A stretch of DNA of 64,000 nucleotides from SFWF01 sp045539925 (GTDB lineage: Bacteria; Bacillota; Clostridia; Oscillospirales; Acutalibacteraceae). The notes under the pieces are model-generated. The model did no database searches, was not told the origin of the DNA, and was given only the letters and a program-made list of their open reading frames with translations. Both the position numbers and the translations under genes were made by a program. How positions within the stretch are numbered: the stretch's first letter is position 1; the number at the start of each line of letters is the position of its first letter. Below, piece after piece: positions 33,832-42,750 of the stretch. Location of the stretch: assembly GCA_045539925.1 (NCBI GenBank), contig JAZQGH010000007.1:1-64000 (forward strand), given 5' to 3'.

Positions 33832-33944
33832 ACCAAACCCTTTAAACCCGAACCAGCCTTAAAGGGTGGATTTTAGGTGTATTTTGACGAAGTATAGCGA
33901 AAAATTTGTCTTCCAAAACCTGATTCGAGGCCCAATGGTTTGGT
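33832..33944. repeat. Nested inverted repeat between dnaX and ybaB (possible miniature element)
   Basis: The outer arms ACCAAACC (33832-33839) and GGTTTGGT (33937-33944) are flanked by TTA on both sides. An inner pair, CCCTTTAA (33838-33845) and TTAAAGGG (33859-33866), forms a second hairpin. The right TTA is the dnaX stop codon read in reverse. It could be a 113-bp MITE with a 3-base target duplication or an RNA structure in the dnaX-ybaB message. Confidence 0.45.
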
Positions 33945-35570
33945 TTAGTTATTAGGTATATCATACTGCTTTAGCTTTTGCGCCAAAGCCTTTAAGGGGT
34001 CCTTCGCATCGCCACAGGATGCGGCTTTATAGGGTCCGAGCTTATACGTCTGACCCAGCACCTGCTCTGCCGCTTTTCTTATGGCATCGCGATAGGTGGC
34101 ATTAGAACCGTTTATCATAGTTCTGAACATATTATTGGGAGCATCAATAAGCAGATACTGTCCTTTTATGAATGCGCGAGAGCCGTTAAGCACACCAAAT
34201 ATGGGCGGACAGGAGACCGACAGAACCTTAAGCACCTCGCTCCACTCTGCCACGGGCGAATCCTCCGAGGTTTCCTCTCTAACGACAGTGTTTTCTTCCT
34301 GTGCAGAAGTAGGGTACTCTTCCTCAGGCGGAGGTATCTCCTCTTCGACGGAAGTGTTGACGCTGACTTCGGTTTTCGTCTTTTCCTCTGCCTTACCAAC
34401 CTGTGTCTCTTTAGCGGCTACAACCCTTTTAGGTGCTCCAAGCTCCAACGCACGCAGACGTTTTTCCAAAGACTGTATATCGGTGCAAAGCTCGGGTGTG
34501 CAGAGCTTTATAACCGTCATTTCAAGCACACTGCGACGGTTTGCGCCCTGCATAGAGGATATACATTCGGATAACATAGAAAGACAGCGCATAATATCCT
34601 TTATATCAAAGGCTGCTGCCTTTTTCTTATATATTTCCATCTGATTTTGGGAGCAGACCACAGGCTTTTTATCGGCAGATACGGTTTTTACTATCATAAT
34701 ATCGCGAAAATGCGCCGACAGGTCGTTTGCCAGACGGAGCATATCCACCGAGCCACTGTGAAGCTCATCTATAAGGGTGAGTGCCTTTGAGGCGTCACCG
34801 TTTATTATTGCATCCGAAAGCTTGTTTAAATAGGCGTGTCCCGACATACCGCATACATCGGTAACAACCTCCTCGGTAATATCCTTGGAGACCGAAACGC
34901 AAAGGTCTAGAATAGACAGAGCGTCACGCATACCGCCGTCTGCTGCAGCGGCAATCAGGGCGGCAGCCTGAGGCTTAACAGAAAATCCCTCTTTTTGGGC
35001 AATATAGTTTATTCTCTCGACTATCTTTTCGGGCTCGATACGCTTGAAATCAAAACGCTGACAGCGAGAAAGAATAGTCGCGGGAAGCTTGTGCACCTCG
35101 GTGGTGGCAAGGATAAATATAGCGTGTTCGGGCGGCTCTTCAATAGTTTTAAGAAGAGCGTTAAATGCCGCGATAGAGAGCATATGCACCTCGTCGATGA
35201 TGTAAACGCGGTATTTAAGCTGACTTGGAGTGAATGCAACCTGCTCACGCAGAACCCGCACATCGTCGACCCCGTTATTCGAGGCGGCGTCAAGCTCTAC
35301 AATATCGGTAGCCTCTTCCTCTGCGACAAGACGGCATGCCTCACACTCAAGACATGGGTCTCCGTCTTTTGGAGAAAGGCAGTTTACAGCCTTTGCAAGG
35401 ATTTTTGCACAGCTGGTCTTACCTGTGCCTCTGGTTCCCGTAAAAAGATATGCGTGGGAAATTTTACCCTGTGAGAGCTCACCCTTAAGGGTTTCTACAA
35501 TATGGTCCTGACCGTAAACATCCGAAAAGGTCTGCGGTCGGTATTTTCGGTACAGTGCTTTATAGCCCAT
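33945..35570 (-). CDS. dnaX: DNA polymerase III subunits gamma and tau
   Basis: 541 residues. The AAA+ clamp-loader ATPase has Walker A GTRGTGKTSCAKIL near residue 44, a four-Cys zinc module (CLSPKDGDPCLECEAC), Walker B IDEVHML near 122, and sensor 1 LATTEVHKLPATILSRCQ. After the gamma part (to about 370) comes an acidic, Glu/Pro-rich linker and a tau-like C-terminal domain. The ATG at 35570 has GGAGG six bases upstream and gives the canonical MGYKALYRKYRP start. It follows the SRP RNA directly, as in Bacillus. Confidence 0.95.
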   Translation of the reverse strand: MGYKALYRKYRPQTFSDVYGQDHIVETLKGELSQGKISHAYLFTGTRGTGKTSCAKILAKAVNCLSPKDGDPCLECEACRLVAEEEATDIVELDAASNNGVDDVRVLREQVAFTPSQLKYRVYIIDEVHMLSIAAFNALLKTIEEPPEHAIFILATTEVHKLPATILSRCQRFDFKRIEPEKIVERINYIAQKEGFSVKPQAAALIAAAADGGMRDALSILDLCVSVSKDITEEVVTDVCGMSGHAYLNKLSDAIINGDASKALTLIDELHSGSVDMLRLANDLSAHFRDIMIVKTVSADKKPVVCSQNQMEIYKKKAAAFDIKDIMRCLSMLSECISSMQGANRRSVLEMTVIKLCTPELCTDIQSLEKRLRALELGAPKRVVAAKETQVGKAEEKTKTEVSVNTSVEEEIPPPEEEYPTSAQEENTVVREETSEDSPVAEWSEVLKVLSVSCPPIFGVLNGSRAFIKGQYLLIDAPNNMFRTMINGSNATYRDAIRKAAEQVLGQTYKLGPYKAASCGDAKDPLKALAQKLKQYDIPNN

Positions 35571-35599
35571 TATTACCTCCGAAAAGTTATTAAAAAAAT

Positions 35600-35739
35600 C
35601 TGTGTGATGGGGCGTACGAATGAACCGATTGACTGCGGCGCACAGAAGTGACCGTTTAATGCTGCTCGGTTCCCCGCCTGACATGGTTCACGGTACTCTG
35701 TCGCACAGGACCAGCCCATTCGCACACCTCATCACACAG
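35600..35739 (-). ncRNA. ffs: Signal recognition particle RNA (4.5S/scRNA type)
   Basis: About 140 nt on the minus strand. The ends pair: CTGTGTGATG near 35739 with CATCACACAG near 35600, and GTGCGAATG with CATTCGTAC inside. The apical loop holds the conserved SRP54-binding sequence TGTCAGGC followed by GGGAACCGAGCAGC at about 35689-35665. A T7 run follows the 3' end as part of the terminator. The size is intermediate between the short 4.5S RNA and the 270-nt Bacillus type. Its position just before dnaX supports the call. Confidence 0.92.
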
Positions 35740-35764
35740 ACAAAGTCTGCTATTGCCAACAGAT

Positions 35765-35793
35765 ATTATAATATATAATTCAATTTATTACAA
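35765..35793 (-). promoter_or_regulatory. Promoter of the SRP RNA/dnaX transcript
   Basis: On the minus strand, TTGTAA (35793-35788), a 17-base spacer and a perfect TATAAT (35770-35765), about 25-30 bases before the RNA. Confidence 0.7.
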
Positions 35794-35831
35794 GAGTTAT
35801 TTTTGTTTACTTTATGTTCATTAAAAAAATG

Positions 35832-35860
35832 TTGTATATTAGCTTGAAATTTGGTACAAT
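35832..35860 (+). promoter_or_regulatory. Promoter of the hexapeptide/NUDIX operon
   Basis: TTGTAT (35832-35837) and TACAAT (35855-35860) with a 17-base spacer, 39 bases before the start codon. It is divergent from the SRP RNA promoter. Confidence 0.6.
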
Positions 35861-35898
35861 TACTTTGTTATATAAACTACAAAATGGAGGAACATTAT

Positions 35899-36564
35899 AT
35901 GAAATGTCTTAAAACCGCAGAGCTATTTGATTTTTCACACACTATGGCGGGCGCATATCTCGAAAAAACTGTTTATCCTTTTGAGATACTTCGGCACATT
36001 TCAAACATTATTATGGAGCTGGGTAAGAAGCTCGACCCCGAAAAGTTTGATAAAATAGGGGAAAACGTATGGATAGCCAAGGACGCTATTGTTGCACCTA
36101 CCGCATATATAAACGGACCCTGCATAATTGGAAGCGGCACAGAGGTGCGCCACTGCGCCTTTATACGCGGCAGTGCTCTTATCGGGGAGGGCTGTGTTAT
36201 CGGCAATTCAACCGAGCTTAAAAATGTAATTATTTCGGACTGTGTTCAGGTGCCCCACTACAACTATGTGGGAGACTCGGTGCTGGGCTACAAGTCCCAT
36301 ATGGGGGCCGGCAGCATCACCTCTAATGTAAAATCCGATAAAACTCTGGTTGTTATAAAGACTGATGAGGAAAAACTTCCCACAGGGCTTAAAAAGGTCG
36401 GTGCCTTTTTAGGTGATTTTGTAGAAGTCGGCTGCGGCAGTGTTCTTAACCCAGGAACAGTGATTGGCAGAGGTGCTTCTGTTTATCCCCTTTCCTCGGT
36501 GCGCGGCTCTGTTCCCAACAACGGTATCTACAAGAAGCAGGGCGAAATTGCACAACGCGTATAA
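35899..36564 (+). CDS. Left-handed beta-helix (hexapeptide) protein, GlmU-C-like
   Basis: 221 residues made largely of hexapeptide repeats (IAKDAIVAPTAYINGPCIIG through VGCGSVLNPGTVIGRGASVY), the left-handed beta helix of acyl- and nucleotidyl-sugar transferases. It resembles the C-terminal acetyltransferase half of GlmU-type proteins without a nucleotidyltransferase domain. MGAGSITSNVKSD matches the acetyl-CoA-binding turn. The substrate is probably a sugar or its nucleotide (inference). Start 35899 has TGGAGGAA upstream; upstream in-frame codons overlap the promoter. Confidence 0.8.
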   Translation: MKCLKTAELFDFSHTMAGAYLEKTVYPFEILRHISNIIMELGKKLDPEKFDKIGENVWIAKDAIVAPTAYINGPCIIGSGTEVRHCAFIRGSALIGEGCVIGNSTELKNVIISDCVQVPHYNYVGDSVLGYKSHMGAGSITSNVKSDKTLVVIKTDEEKLPTGLKKVGAFLGDFVEVGCGSVLNPGTVIGRGASVYPLSSVRGSVPNNGIYKKQGEIAQRV

Positions 36565-36575
36565 TCGGGTGCGTT

Positions 36576-37106
36576 ATGGAACTTTGGGATATAATGAATG
36601 AGGACGGAGTCGTTACGGGTAAAACAGTAGTACGGGGCCGTACCTGTCTTAAAAACGGAGAATATCACCTTGTGGTGCATATCTGGGTAATATCCTCCGA
36701 CGGAAATTTTCTCATACAGAGAAGAAGTGAAAAGCGTAAGCTAATGCCCGGAGAATGGGCGGCTACGGGAGGTTCTGCCATTTCGGGAGAGAATTCTATC
36801 ACCGCTGCCGCAAGAGAACTTCAGGAAGAGCTTGGCATAAGGGCTCCCAAAGGTACACTGAAGCTTATGGGCAGACTTAAACGCCGCAATTCCTTCCTTG
36901 ATGTTTGGTTTATAAAATGCGATGCCGATATTTCCCGTCTGCGTCTGCAAAGAAGTGAGGTCGCCGAAGTCAAATGGGTTACACCTGATGAACTGAGAGT
37001 TATGATAGACCAGCGTCAGTTTCACAACTACGGCAGGGAATATTTTAAGGCTGTGCTTGACTATGCCGAAAAAATGCACAAATCCTTTAAGGAGCAAAAT
37101 GTATGA
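36576..37106 (+). CDS. NUDIX hydrolase
   Basis: 176 residues. The NUDIX box runs from GGSAISGE to ARELQEELGI (about residues 66-89) with the GX5EX7REUXEEXGU spacing intact. The start MELWDIMNEDGVVTGKTVVRG resembles isopentenyl-diphosphate isomerase-like NUDIX proteins, which act on diverse nucleoside or sugar diphosphates; the substrate is not determinable. It overlaps the next gene by four bases. Confidence 0.9.
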   Translation: MELWDIMNEDGVVTGKTVVRGRTCLKNGEYHLVVHIWVISSDGNFLIQRRSEKRKLMPGEWAATGGSAISGENSITAAARELQEELGIRAPKGTLKLMGRLKRRNSFLDVWFIKCDADISRLRLQRSEVAEVKWVTPDELRVMIDQRQFHNYGREYFKAVLDYAEKMHKSFKEQNV

Positions 37107-38044
37107 GTTTAGATATTAAAGGACAGAAGTGTGCTATCTGCTCCTCCTACCTTTTTCCTGAGGACGATACCGTCTACTGTCCTACCTGCGGAGCACCCCA
37201 CCACCGTGACTGCTATAACACCATCGGTCATTGCGGTATGGAGGAGCTTCACGGAACAGAGGGTCAGTATAAGCCTCCTGTAACCGAAGAGGCTGCCGAA
37301 AAACGCGAAAAGCCCCCCGTTTCTGCCGAGGAGACCATAGAGCGCAAATGCCCCTCCTGCGGACAGAAGTTGACCGCTCAGGACCGTTTTTGTCCCCAAT
37401 GCGGTGCTCCTGCAAACGGACAGCTTCCCTTTCAGGGATTTTCACCCTTTCAGAGAACGGTGGAGATAAAAGACGACACAAGGCTTGACGAAAATCTTAC
37501 GGCTTTGGAGGCGGCAAAAATCGTTCGGGTAAACCCATTTAGATACGTTCCTAAATTTCTTACCCTGACAAAGGAGCATAAATCTTCCTGGAACTGGGCG
37601 GCTTTTCTTATGCCGGGGGTATGGTTTGCCTACCGCAAAATGTATCTTCCAAGCTTTGTTTCTACCGCTCTTATGATAATGACGCTGGTATTTAATGTGC
37701 CCTTTAATCTTGCTATAATGCAGCTTCCCACCCCCGAAAGCTCGGTACAGACCGCACTTCAGATGGGCGAATACTATGCCCAGTATCTTGGCGAGATAGG
37801 TATGCTCCCACTGGTTTTAGCCGTTGTGGGCATGGTGCTTAGCATTGTTATACGCATTTTTTGCGGAATTTTCGGCGATTGGATATACAAAAAGCGTGTT
37901 ATAGAGGTTGCCGAAAGGCTTCGTAGCTCCGAAAACCCCGAAGAAGACGAGAGAAGGCTTACGGGAACAAGCTTTTTAGGCTTTGCAATTGCTTTTTTTG
38001 CCGTTGAATTTATACCCTCGCTGATTTCGATGTTTATACTATAG
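37103..38044 (+). CDS. Zinc-binding membrane protein with DUF2628 domain
   Basis: 313 residues. Near the N-terminus is a RING-like cluster (CAICSSYLF, CPTCGAPHHRDCY, residues 10-40); a second zinc ribbon follows near 80-105 (CPSCGQKL, CPQCGAP). From about 160, WNWAAFLMPGVWFAYRKMY is the DUF2628 signature, followed by about four membrane helices. Its role is unknown; such proteins may sense or scaffold at the membrane. It is coupled to the NUDIX gene and followed by another zinc-ribbon membrane protein. Confidence 0.8.
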   Translation: MSLDIKGQKCAICSSYLFPEDDTVYCPTCGAPHHRDCYNTIGHCGMEELHGTEGQYKPPVTEEAAEKREKPPVSAEETIERKCPSCGQKLTAQDRFCPQCGAPANGQLPFQGFSPFQRTVEIKDDTRLDENLTALEAAKIVRVNPFRYVPKFLTLTKEHKSSWNWAAFLMPGVWFAYRKMYLPSFVSTALMIMTLVFNVPFNLAIMQLPTPESSVQTALQMGEYYAQYLGEIGMLPLVLAVVGMVLSIVIRIFCGIFGDWIYKKRVIEVAERLRSSENPEEDERRLTGTSFLGFAIAFFAVEFIPSLISMFIL

Positions 38045-38056
38045 GATAAAAAGATA

Positions 38057-38824
38057 ATGGAAAAGAAATGTGTTAAATGCGCTACCCTTAGCGCGGAGCA
38101 TTTTACCTACTGTCGATATTGCGGAGCTACCCTGCCCGTTGTCGACAGAGACCCCCGTTTTGTCTCAGAAGACGATGAAGTTTTCGATGAGTGTGACAAT
38201 CGCGCCGCAATAGGCCACAAGGATTATGAATACTATATAGGACCGAATGCAGACAAAATATCTGAGGTTTTCGGCAGTATCTCTGCCACCGGCACCAAGA
38301 CCTCTTGGTGCACTCCCGTTTTTCTGCTTGGTCTGCTCTTTGGCTTTTACGGAATTTCTGCTTGGTTTTTCAGCCGCAAACTGAATAGGTTAGCCTTTTG
38401 TTTTCTATTTGCGGGTGTTTTTCTCACCGTAACCGATGCCGTAATAAACCGACAACTAAACGCCGAGCTTTTCAGCCTTTTTGGAAGTTTTTTTAGCGGT
38501 AACGGCTCGACACTCAGAGATGTATATTCGGTTGCTACCCTTTTTTCGGGCATATCGGAATACTTTTATTTAAAATTTTCTGTTTCGTCATTTTTCGGCA
38601 CGGTATTTTCTTTTGTAGCCTCATTCTTTGCGCTGGGGAGCTATAAAACTAAGGCCGACCGAGACATCCTGCGCATTAAAACCGCCCACACCGAGGAGGA
38701 TAGGTTTCCTCTTGGTATGAAGCTAAGACATGCGGGGGGCAAAAAAATCCTGCGCGCGACAGTCCCCTTTGCTGTTGGAGCCGTCGCAAATATTCTATCC
38801 TTTGCGGGGACCGTTTTAATATGA
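38057..38824 (+). CDS. Zinc-ribbon membrane protein of unknown function
   Basis: 255 residues. An N-terminal zinc ribbon (CVKCATLSAEHFTYCRYCG) is followed by an acidic stretch, then four to five membrane helices from about residue 80. It resembles its upstream neighbour in design, though not clearly in sequence, so the two may be partners. It overlaps the HAD gene by four bases. No function is claimed. Confidence 0.7.
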   Translation: MEKKCVKCATLSAEHFTYCRYCGATLPVVDRDPRFVSEDDEVFDECDNRAAIGHKDYEYYIGPNADKISEVFGSISATGTKTSWCTPVFLLGLLFGFYGISAWFFSRKLNRLAFCFLFAGVFLTVTDAVINRQLNAELFSLFGSFFSGNGSTLRDVYSVATLFSGISEYFYLKFSVSSFFGTVFSFVASFFALGSYKTKADRDILRIKTAHTEEDRFPLGMKLRHAGGKKILRATVPFAVGAVANILSFAGTVLI

Positions 38825-39510
38825 AAAAATACACCACTCTGCTCTTCGACGCAGACGAAACACTGCTTGATTTTATTTCTGCCGAAGCTATGGCAATACA
38901 GTCGGTATGTAATGATTTTTCCATACCCTACAGCGAGGAGTTGCGCCGACTTTATTCGGGGATAAACGCCTCCCTCTGGAAACAGCTTGAAAAAGGGCTT
39001 GTTACCAGAGATATTATAAAAATAAGACGATTTGAGCAGTTTGCAGAAGCTGTAAATACTTCTGCCGACCCATCGGCAATGTCTGCTGTATATGTTGATG
39101 CTCTCTCCCGTTGCGGAACTCTGCTAAACGGTGCCAAGGAGCTTTGCCGTATACTTTCTGAGAACTTTGATATGTATATAGTTACAAACGGTATTGGTTG
39201 TGTTCAGCGAGGCAGACTTTCTGCCTCAGGACTACTCCCCTATTTCAGCGGTGTGTTTATCTCTGAGGATGTGGGCAGCCAGAAGCCTGAGAAAAAGTTT
39301 TTCGACCATATCTTTGCTAGCATCCCCGAAAAGGACAAAGAAAAAATATGCATAATTGGTGACAGTATGTCCTCGGATATACTGGGCGGAATAAATGCAG
39401 GTATTGATACTTGTTATTATGCTCCCGAAACGGCAAATAAGGTCTACACCCCCACTTATACCGCCAAAAGCTACGCAGATATTTTGAAAATATTTTTAAA
39501 AGAAGGTTAA
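38821..39510 (+). CDS. HAD-family nucleotidase (YjjG-like)
   Basis: 229 residues of the HAD superfamily: motif I LLFDADETLLDF near 6-17, motif II VTNGIG near 121, the Lys of motif III in SQKPEKKFFDHI, and motif IV IIGDSMSSDILGG. The N-terminus and cap type match YjjG/YfnB pyrimidine 5'-nucleotidases, which clear non-canonical nucleotides. That would suit a neighbouring NUDIX hydrolase as house-cleaning enzymes (inference). Confidence 0.85.
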   Translation: MKKYTTLLFDADETLLDFISAEAMAIQSVCNDFSIPYSEELRRLYSGINASLWKQLEKGLVTRDIIKIRRFEQFAEAVNTSADPSAMSAVYVDALSRCGTLLNGAKELCRILSENFDMYIVTNGIGCVQRGRLSASGLLPYFSGVFISEDVGSQKPEKKFFDHIFASIPEKDKEKICIIGDSMSSDILGGINAGIDTCYYAPETANKVYTPTYTAKSYADILKIFLKEG

Positions 39511-39512
39511 AA

Positions 39513-40229
39513 ATGCAAACCACCGATAAAAAGACCTTAAGACGAAAACGCATACTCGGTATCGTCTCTCTTGCGGCGGTACTGGGTATTTTTTGTCTTT
39601 TGTCCTATTTTGTGGTCTACCGATTCTTTTCAGGGGAAAGCTCTGCCGATAATTTCACCGAATTTATAGAGAGTTACGGCTGGGCAGGAAGATTTGTCGC
39701 TTTGGGAATTCAGTTTTTGCAGGTCTTTGTTGCCATAATTCCAGGTGAATTTGTTGAGGTAGGCCTTGGTCTCGCTTTCGGCGCAGTGGAGGGTAGTATT
39801 ATCTGCCTTGTGGGCGTGGGACTTGCCTCTGCTCTTGTTTTCACCCTCGCTAAAATATGGGGAGTAAAGCTTGTTGAGCTTTTTGTAGAGCGGGAAAAAA
39901 TAGACAATCTAAGGATAATAAACAGTGAAAAAAAGCTTAATACACTTGTTTTTGTACTGTTTCTGGTGCCAGGCACTCCAAAGGACCTGCTGACCTACAT
40001 AGTTCCCCTTACCCGAATGAAACTTTCGGAATTTCTGTTTATCTCTATGATAGCGAGAATTCCCTCGGTGCTCTCTTCAACAATAGGGGGAGATTTCTTC
40101 TCCCGTGGAAAATATTTAGAGGGAATAATACTTTTTATAGTTACGGGAGTTGTAAGTGTTATCGGTCTTTTTGTTTACAAAAGGCTACTTGCAAAATACC
40201 ATAAAAGAAAAACTAAAATGAAGAAATGA
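39513..40229 (+). CDS. TVP38/TMEM64 (DedA-like) membrane protein
   Basis: 238 residues with about five membrane segments. The VTT-domain core includes GEFVEVGLGLAFG and the later FLVPGTPKDLLTYIVPLTRM, which carries the conserved G-x-P of this superfamily. Members act as lipid scramblases or transport lipid carriers. It starts two bases after the HAD stop and is the last gene before a convergent terminator. Confidence 0.85.
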   Translation: MQTTDKKTLRRKRILGIVSLAAVLGIFCLLSYFVVYRFFSGESSADNFTEFIESYGWAGRFVALGIQFLQVFVAIIPGEFVEVGLGLAFGAVEGSIICLVGVGLASALVFTLAKIWGVKLVELFVEREKIDNLRIINSEKKLNTLVFVLFLVPGTPKDLLTYIVPLTRMKLSEFLFISMIARIPSVLSSTIGGDFFSRGKYLEGIILFIVTGVVSVIGLFVYKRLLAKYHKRKTKMKK

Positions 40230-40262
40230 GGTCTCAGCCTTATGCTTTGACCTCATTTTTTA
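40224..40262. terminator. Bidirectional terminator between TVP38 and tcdA genes
   Basis: AAATGAGGTC (40224-40233) pairs with GACCTCATTT (40249-40258), followed by further T bases. Confidence 0.8.
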
Positions 40263-40964
40263 TTTTATAAGTTCTTTTACTGTTTCTGCGGCAAGGAGAA
40301 GTCCTGCGGTGGCGGGTACGAAAATCGCACTTGCGGGGGCAGGGCGGTTGCCCTTAAGCTCCCCTGCAGGCTCGGCCCTTAATGGCTCTTCGTCCGACCA
40401 GACAACATTTACCTCTTCTATTCCCCTTTTCCTAAGTTCTTTCCGCATAATACGGGCTAAGGGACAGCCCTGTGTTTTAGCAATATCCGAAACACGAAGC
40501 TTTGTTATGTCCAGTTTGTTTCCCGTTCCCATACAGCTTATGACAGGAACATTTGCCGCCTTTGCTCTGCCGATTATCTCCAGCTTTGCCGTAACGGTAT
40601 CTACCGCATCAATTACGGCGTCAAACTGTGTCATATCTATACTGTCGGCATTATCGGGCAGATAAAACATATCGTGACAGATAACTTTAGTTTCGGGAGA
40701 GATCGACCTTGCGCGGAGCAGTGCCGCATCGGTTTTGGGGCTGTCGACCCCATCCAAAGTGGCAAGAAGCTGACGGTTAAGGTTTGTAACCGATACGGTA
40801 TCGTGGTCGAAAACATCTATTCTGCCTATTCCGCTTCGAAGCAGAGCCTCGAAAGCGGCTGAGCCTACTCCGCCCAGTCCGAAAAGGGCAACGCGGGAGG
40901 CTTTGAGTTTTTGGAGCGCATCTTTACCGAGAAGTGCCTCGGTACGGGAGAAAATTTCACTCAT
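40260..40964 (-). CDS. tcdA: tRNA threonylcarbamoyladenosine dehydratase
   Basis: An E1-like enzyme of 234 residues. The adenylation site is FGLGGVGSAAFEALLRSGIG near 28-47, followed by DHDTVSVTNLNRQ and the VIDAVDTVTAKLE region. TcdA cyclises t6A37 to ct6A in tRNA, downstream of TsaD (encoded at 3614-4624). It overlaps nth by four bases. Confidence 0.9.
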   Translation of the reverse strand: MSEIFSRTEALLGKDALQKLKASRVALFGLGGVGSAAFEALLRSGIGRIDVFDHDTVSVTNLNRQLLATLDGVDSPKTDAALLRARSISPETKVICHDMFYLPDNADSIDMTQFDAVIDAVDTVTAKLEIIGRAKAANVPVISCMGTGNKLDITKLRVSDIAKTQGCPLARIMRKELRKRGIEEVNVVWSDEEPLRAEPAGELKGNRPAPASAIFVPATAGLLLAAETVKELIK

Positions 40965-41596
40965 TTTTTCACATTTACCTTTTTACAGATTTGCGATAAG
41001 ACGCATTTTTCGCAGTATGCCTTACGGGCGGTGCAGACCGTCCTGCCGTGAAGCACCGTGCGATGGCAGAAGTTATTGGATTCTTCGGGAGGGAGAACTG
41101 CGCGAAGCTCCTTTTCCACCTTAAACGGCTCTTTAGCGGTGGTGAGACCCAAACGGTTTACTATCCTTATAAAGTGGGTATCGGTGACTACTGCGGGCTT
41201 GCCGTAAACATCTCCAACCACAAGATTTGCCGTTTTTCTGCCTACTCCTGACAGAGAGGTAAGCTCCTCAATACTGTCGGGAACTCTGCCTCCGAAACGC
41301 TCGGTGATGCCCTTACCTATTGCTATAAGGTCCTTAGCCTTGGTTTTATAAAGTCCGCAGGATTTTATATGCTCTTCTACCCTTGAGAGCTCTGCCTCAG
41401 CCATTGCCTTTGCTGTTGGAAATTCAGCAAAAAGGGCGGGGGTAACAAGGTTTACTCTGGCATCGGTACACTGGGCCGAAAGCCTTGTTGCCACAAGAAG
41501 CTGAAAGGGGTCTTTATAGTCGAGAGAGCATATTGCATTGGGATATTCCTCTTTAAGCAGTTCTACAGCCCTGTTTGCACGTTCTTTTTTTGTCAT
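40961..41596 (-). CDS. nth: Endonuclease III
   Basis: 211 residues of base-excision DNA glycosylase/AP lyase. The helix-hairpin-helix LSGVGRKTANLVVG carries the catalytic Lys, and VVTDTHFIRI contains the catalytic Asp. The C-terminal [4Fe-4S] loop has the exact C-x6-C-x2-C-x5-C spacing (CTARKAYCEKCVLSQIC). It is coupled by 4-base overlaps to both the PTS gene before it and tcdA after it. Confidence 0.95.
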   Translation of the reverse strand: MTKKERANRAVELLKEEYPNAICSLDYKDPFQLLVATRLSAQCTDARVNLVTPALFAEFPTAKAMAEAELSRVEEHIKSCGLYKTKAKDLIAIGKGITERFGGRVPDSIEELTSLSGVGRKTANLVVGDVYGKPAVVTDTHFIRIVNRLGLTTAKEPFKVEKELRAVLPPEESNNFCHRTVLHGRTVCTARKAYCEKCVLSQICKKVNVKK

Positions 41597-42627
41597 GCTA
41601 CGTTAAGCCTCATATCTCCGTTTTTAATCCAACCTGCCTTGCGCATACCCTCGCCTACAGCAAGTGCAATAGCACCTGGGAGGATAACATGCACAAGAAT
41701 TATGAGCAGAAGAGCTATTACAGGCTCTGTACCCCCTGCGGTCATAGACATATAGGTCTCAAAGGGACCGACAAGGCCTGAGGTTCCCATTCCAGAGCCG
41801 ATTGCCGAGCTTGTCATTTTAAGCACTGCTGAAGAGATGGGGCCCAGAATTGCACTGGATATTATGGCAGGAAGCCAGATAAGGGGTCTTCTGACGATGT
41901 TGGGCATCTGAAGCATAGAGGTGCCTATTCCCTGTGCAATAAGACCGCCCCATTTATTTTCCCTAAAAGAAGCAACGGCAAAGCCCACCATATTACAGCA
42001 GCAGCCCACTACTGCCGCACCTGCTGCAAGGCCCGAAAGGCCCAGCGATACACCGATAGCGGCTGAGGATATGGGTAGAGTGAGGCAAATACCCATTACA
42101 ACCGAGACGATTATACCGCCGATTATGGGGCTTTCTGCCACATTCTGATTGACAATACTGCCTATCCACGCCATCAGACGGGAAATAGGAGGACCTGCAA
42201 GGAAGCCTGCTGCCGAACCGAGGAGAATGGAAACAAGGGGGGTTATTATTATATCCACCTTAGTTTTGCCCGAAACGAGACCGCCAAGCTCAATAGCAAT
42301 ATATGCTGCGACAAAAGCACCAAGAGGCTCACCCGCGGCACCGAAAACAAATTTCTCGAAATTGGGGAAGGCTCCCACAATACCTGCAACAGCTGCCGAA
42401 ACGGTGACAAGGGGTGATGCGCCAAGCTTTGCGGCAACGCCCACGCCGATTCCTGCCCCCGTTACGGTTTTTGCAAAGGAGCCGATTGTAGTGAGGTAAC
42501 CGCCTATAGTACCGTCGATAAGTCCACCAATCTGAGAAATTATCGTACCAACAATAAGGGTAGCAAAAAGGCCTGAAGCCATACCCGAAAGTCCGTCAAT
42601 AAAAAGACGGGAGAAAAACTTTTTCAA
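41593..42627 (-). CDS. PTS EIIC-like permease (PTS_EIIC_2 family)
   Basis: A 344-residue integral membrane protein with about ten hydrophobic segments, including FATLIVGTIISQIGGLI, VGCCCNMVGFAVASFRENKWG and the conserved GGTEPVIALLL near residue 305. It belongs to the PTS IIC-like family found without fused IIA/IIB domains in Firmicutes. No PTS partner gene is nearby and the substrate is unknown. It is unusually the first gene of an operon with two nucleic-acid repair or modification genes. Confidence 0.85.
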   Translation of the reverse strand: MKKFFSRLFIDGLSGMASGLFATLIVGTIISQIGGLIDGTIGGYLTTIGSFAKTVTGAGIGVGVAAKLGASPLVTVSAAVAGIVGAFPNFEKFVFGAAGEPLGAFVAAYIAIELGGLVSGKTKVDIIITPLVSILLGSAAGFLAGPPISRLMAWIGSIVNQNVAESPIIGGIIVSVVMGICLTLPISSAAIGVSLGLSGLAAGAAVVGCCCNMVGFAVASFRENKWGGLIAQGIGTSMLQMPNIVRRPLIWLPAIISSAILGPISSAVLKMTSSAIGSGMGTSGLVGPFETYMSMTAGGTEPVIALLLIILVHVILPGAIALAVGEGMRKAGWIKNGDMRLNVA

Positions 42628-42700
42628 TTTACAGTATCTCCTTAGTAAAATTATTTTCTATAATAATAGCACTTTTTATCACAAAAAACAATATAACAAG

Positions 42701-42729
42701 TTGAAAAAATAAGGATTTCGTTGTATAAT
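42701..42729 (+). promoter_or_regulatory. Promoter of the phosphatase/ruvX pair
   Basis: TTGAAA (42701-42706), a 17-base spacer and a perfect TATAAT (42724-42729). The in-frame TTG at 42721 lies within this promoter and so cannot be the start codon. Confidence 0.75.
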
Positions 42730-42750
42730 GCCATTTATGAGGTGATTCTT

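Noticed and set aside
42721..42750. Ten extra codons before the histidine phosphatase
   Set aside because: They overlap the -10 element of the promoter; TTG 42751 has a well-placed GAGGTG.
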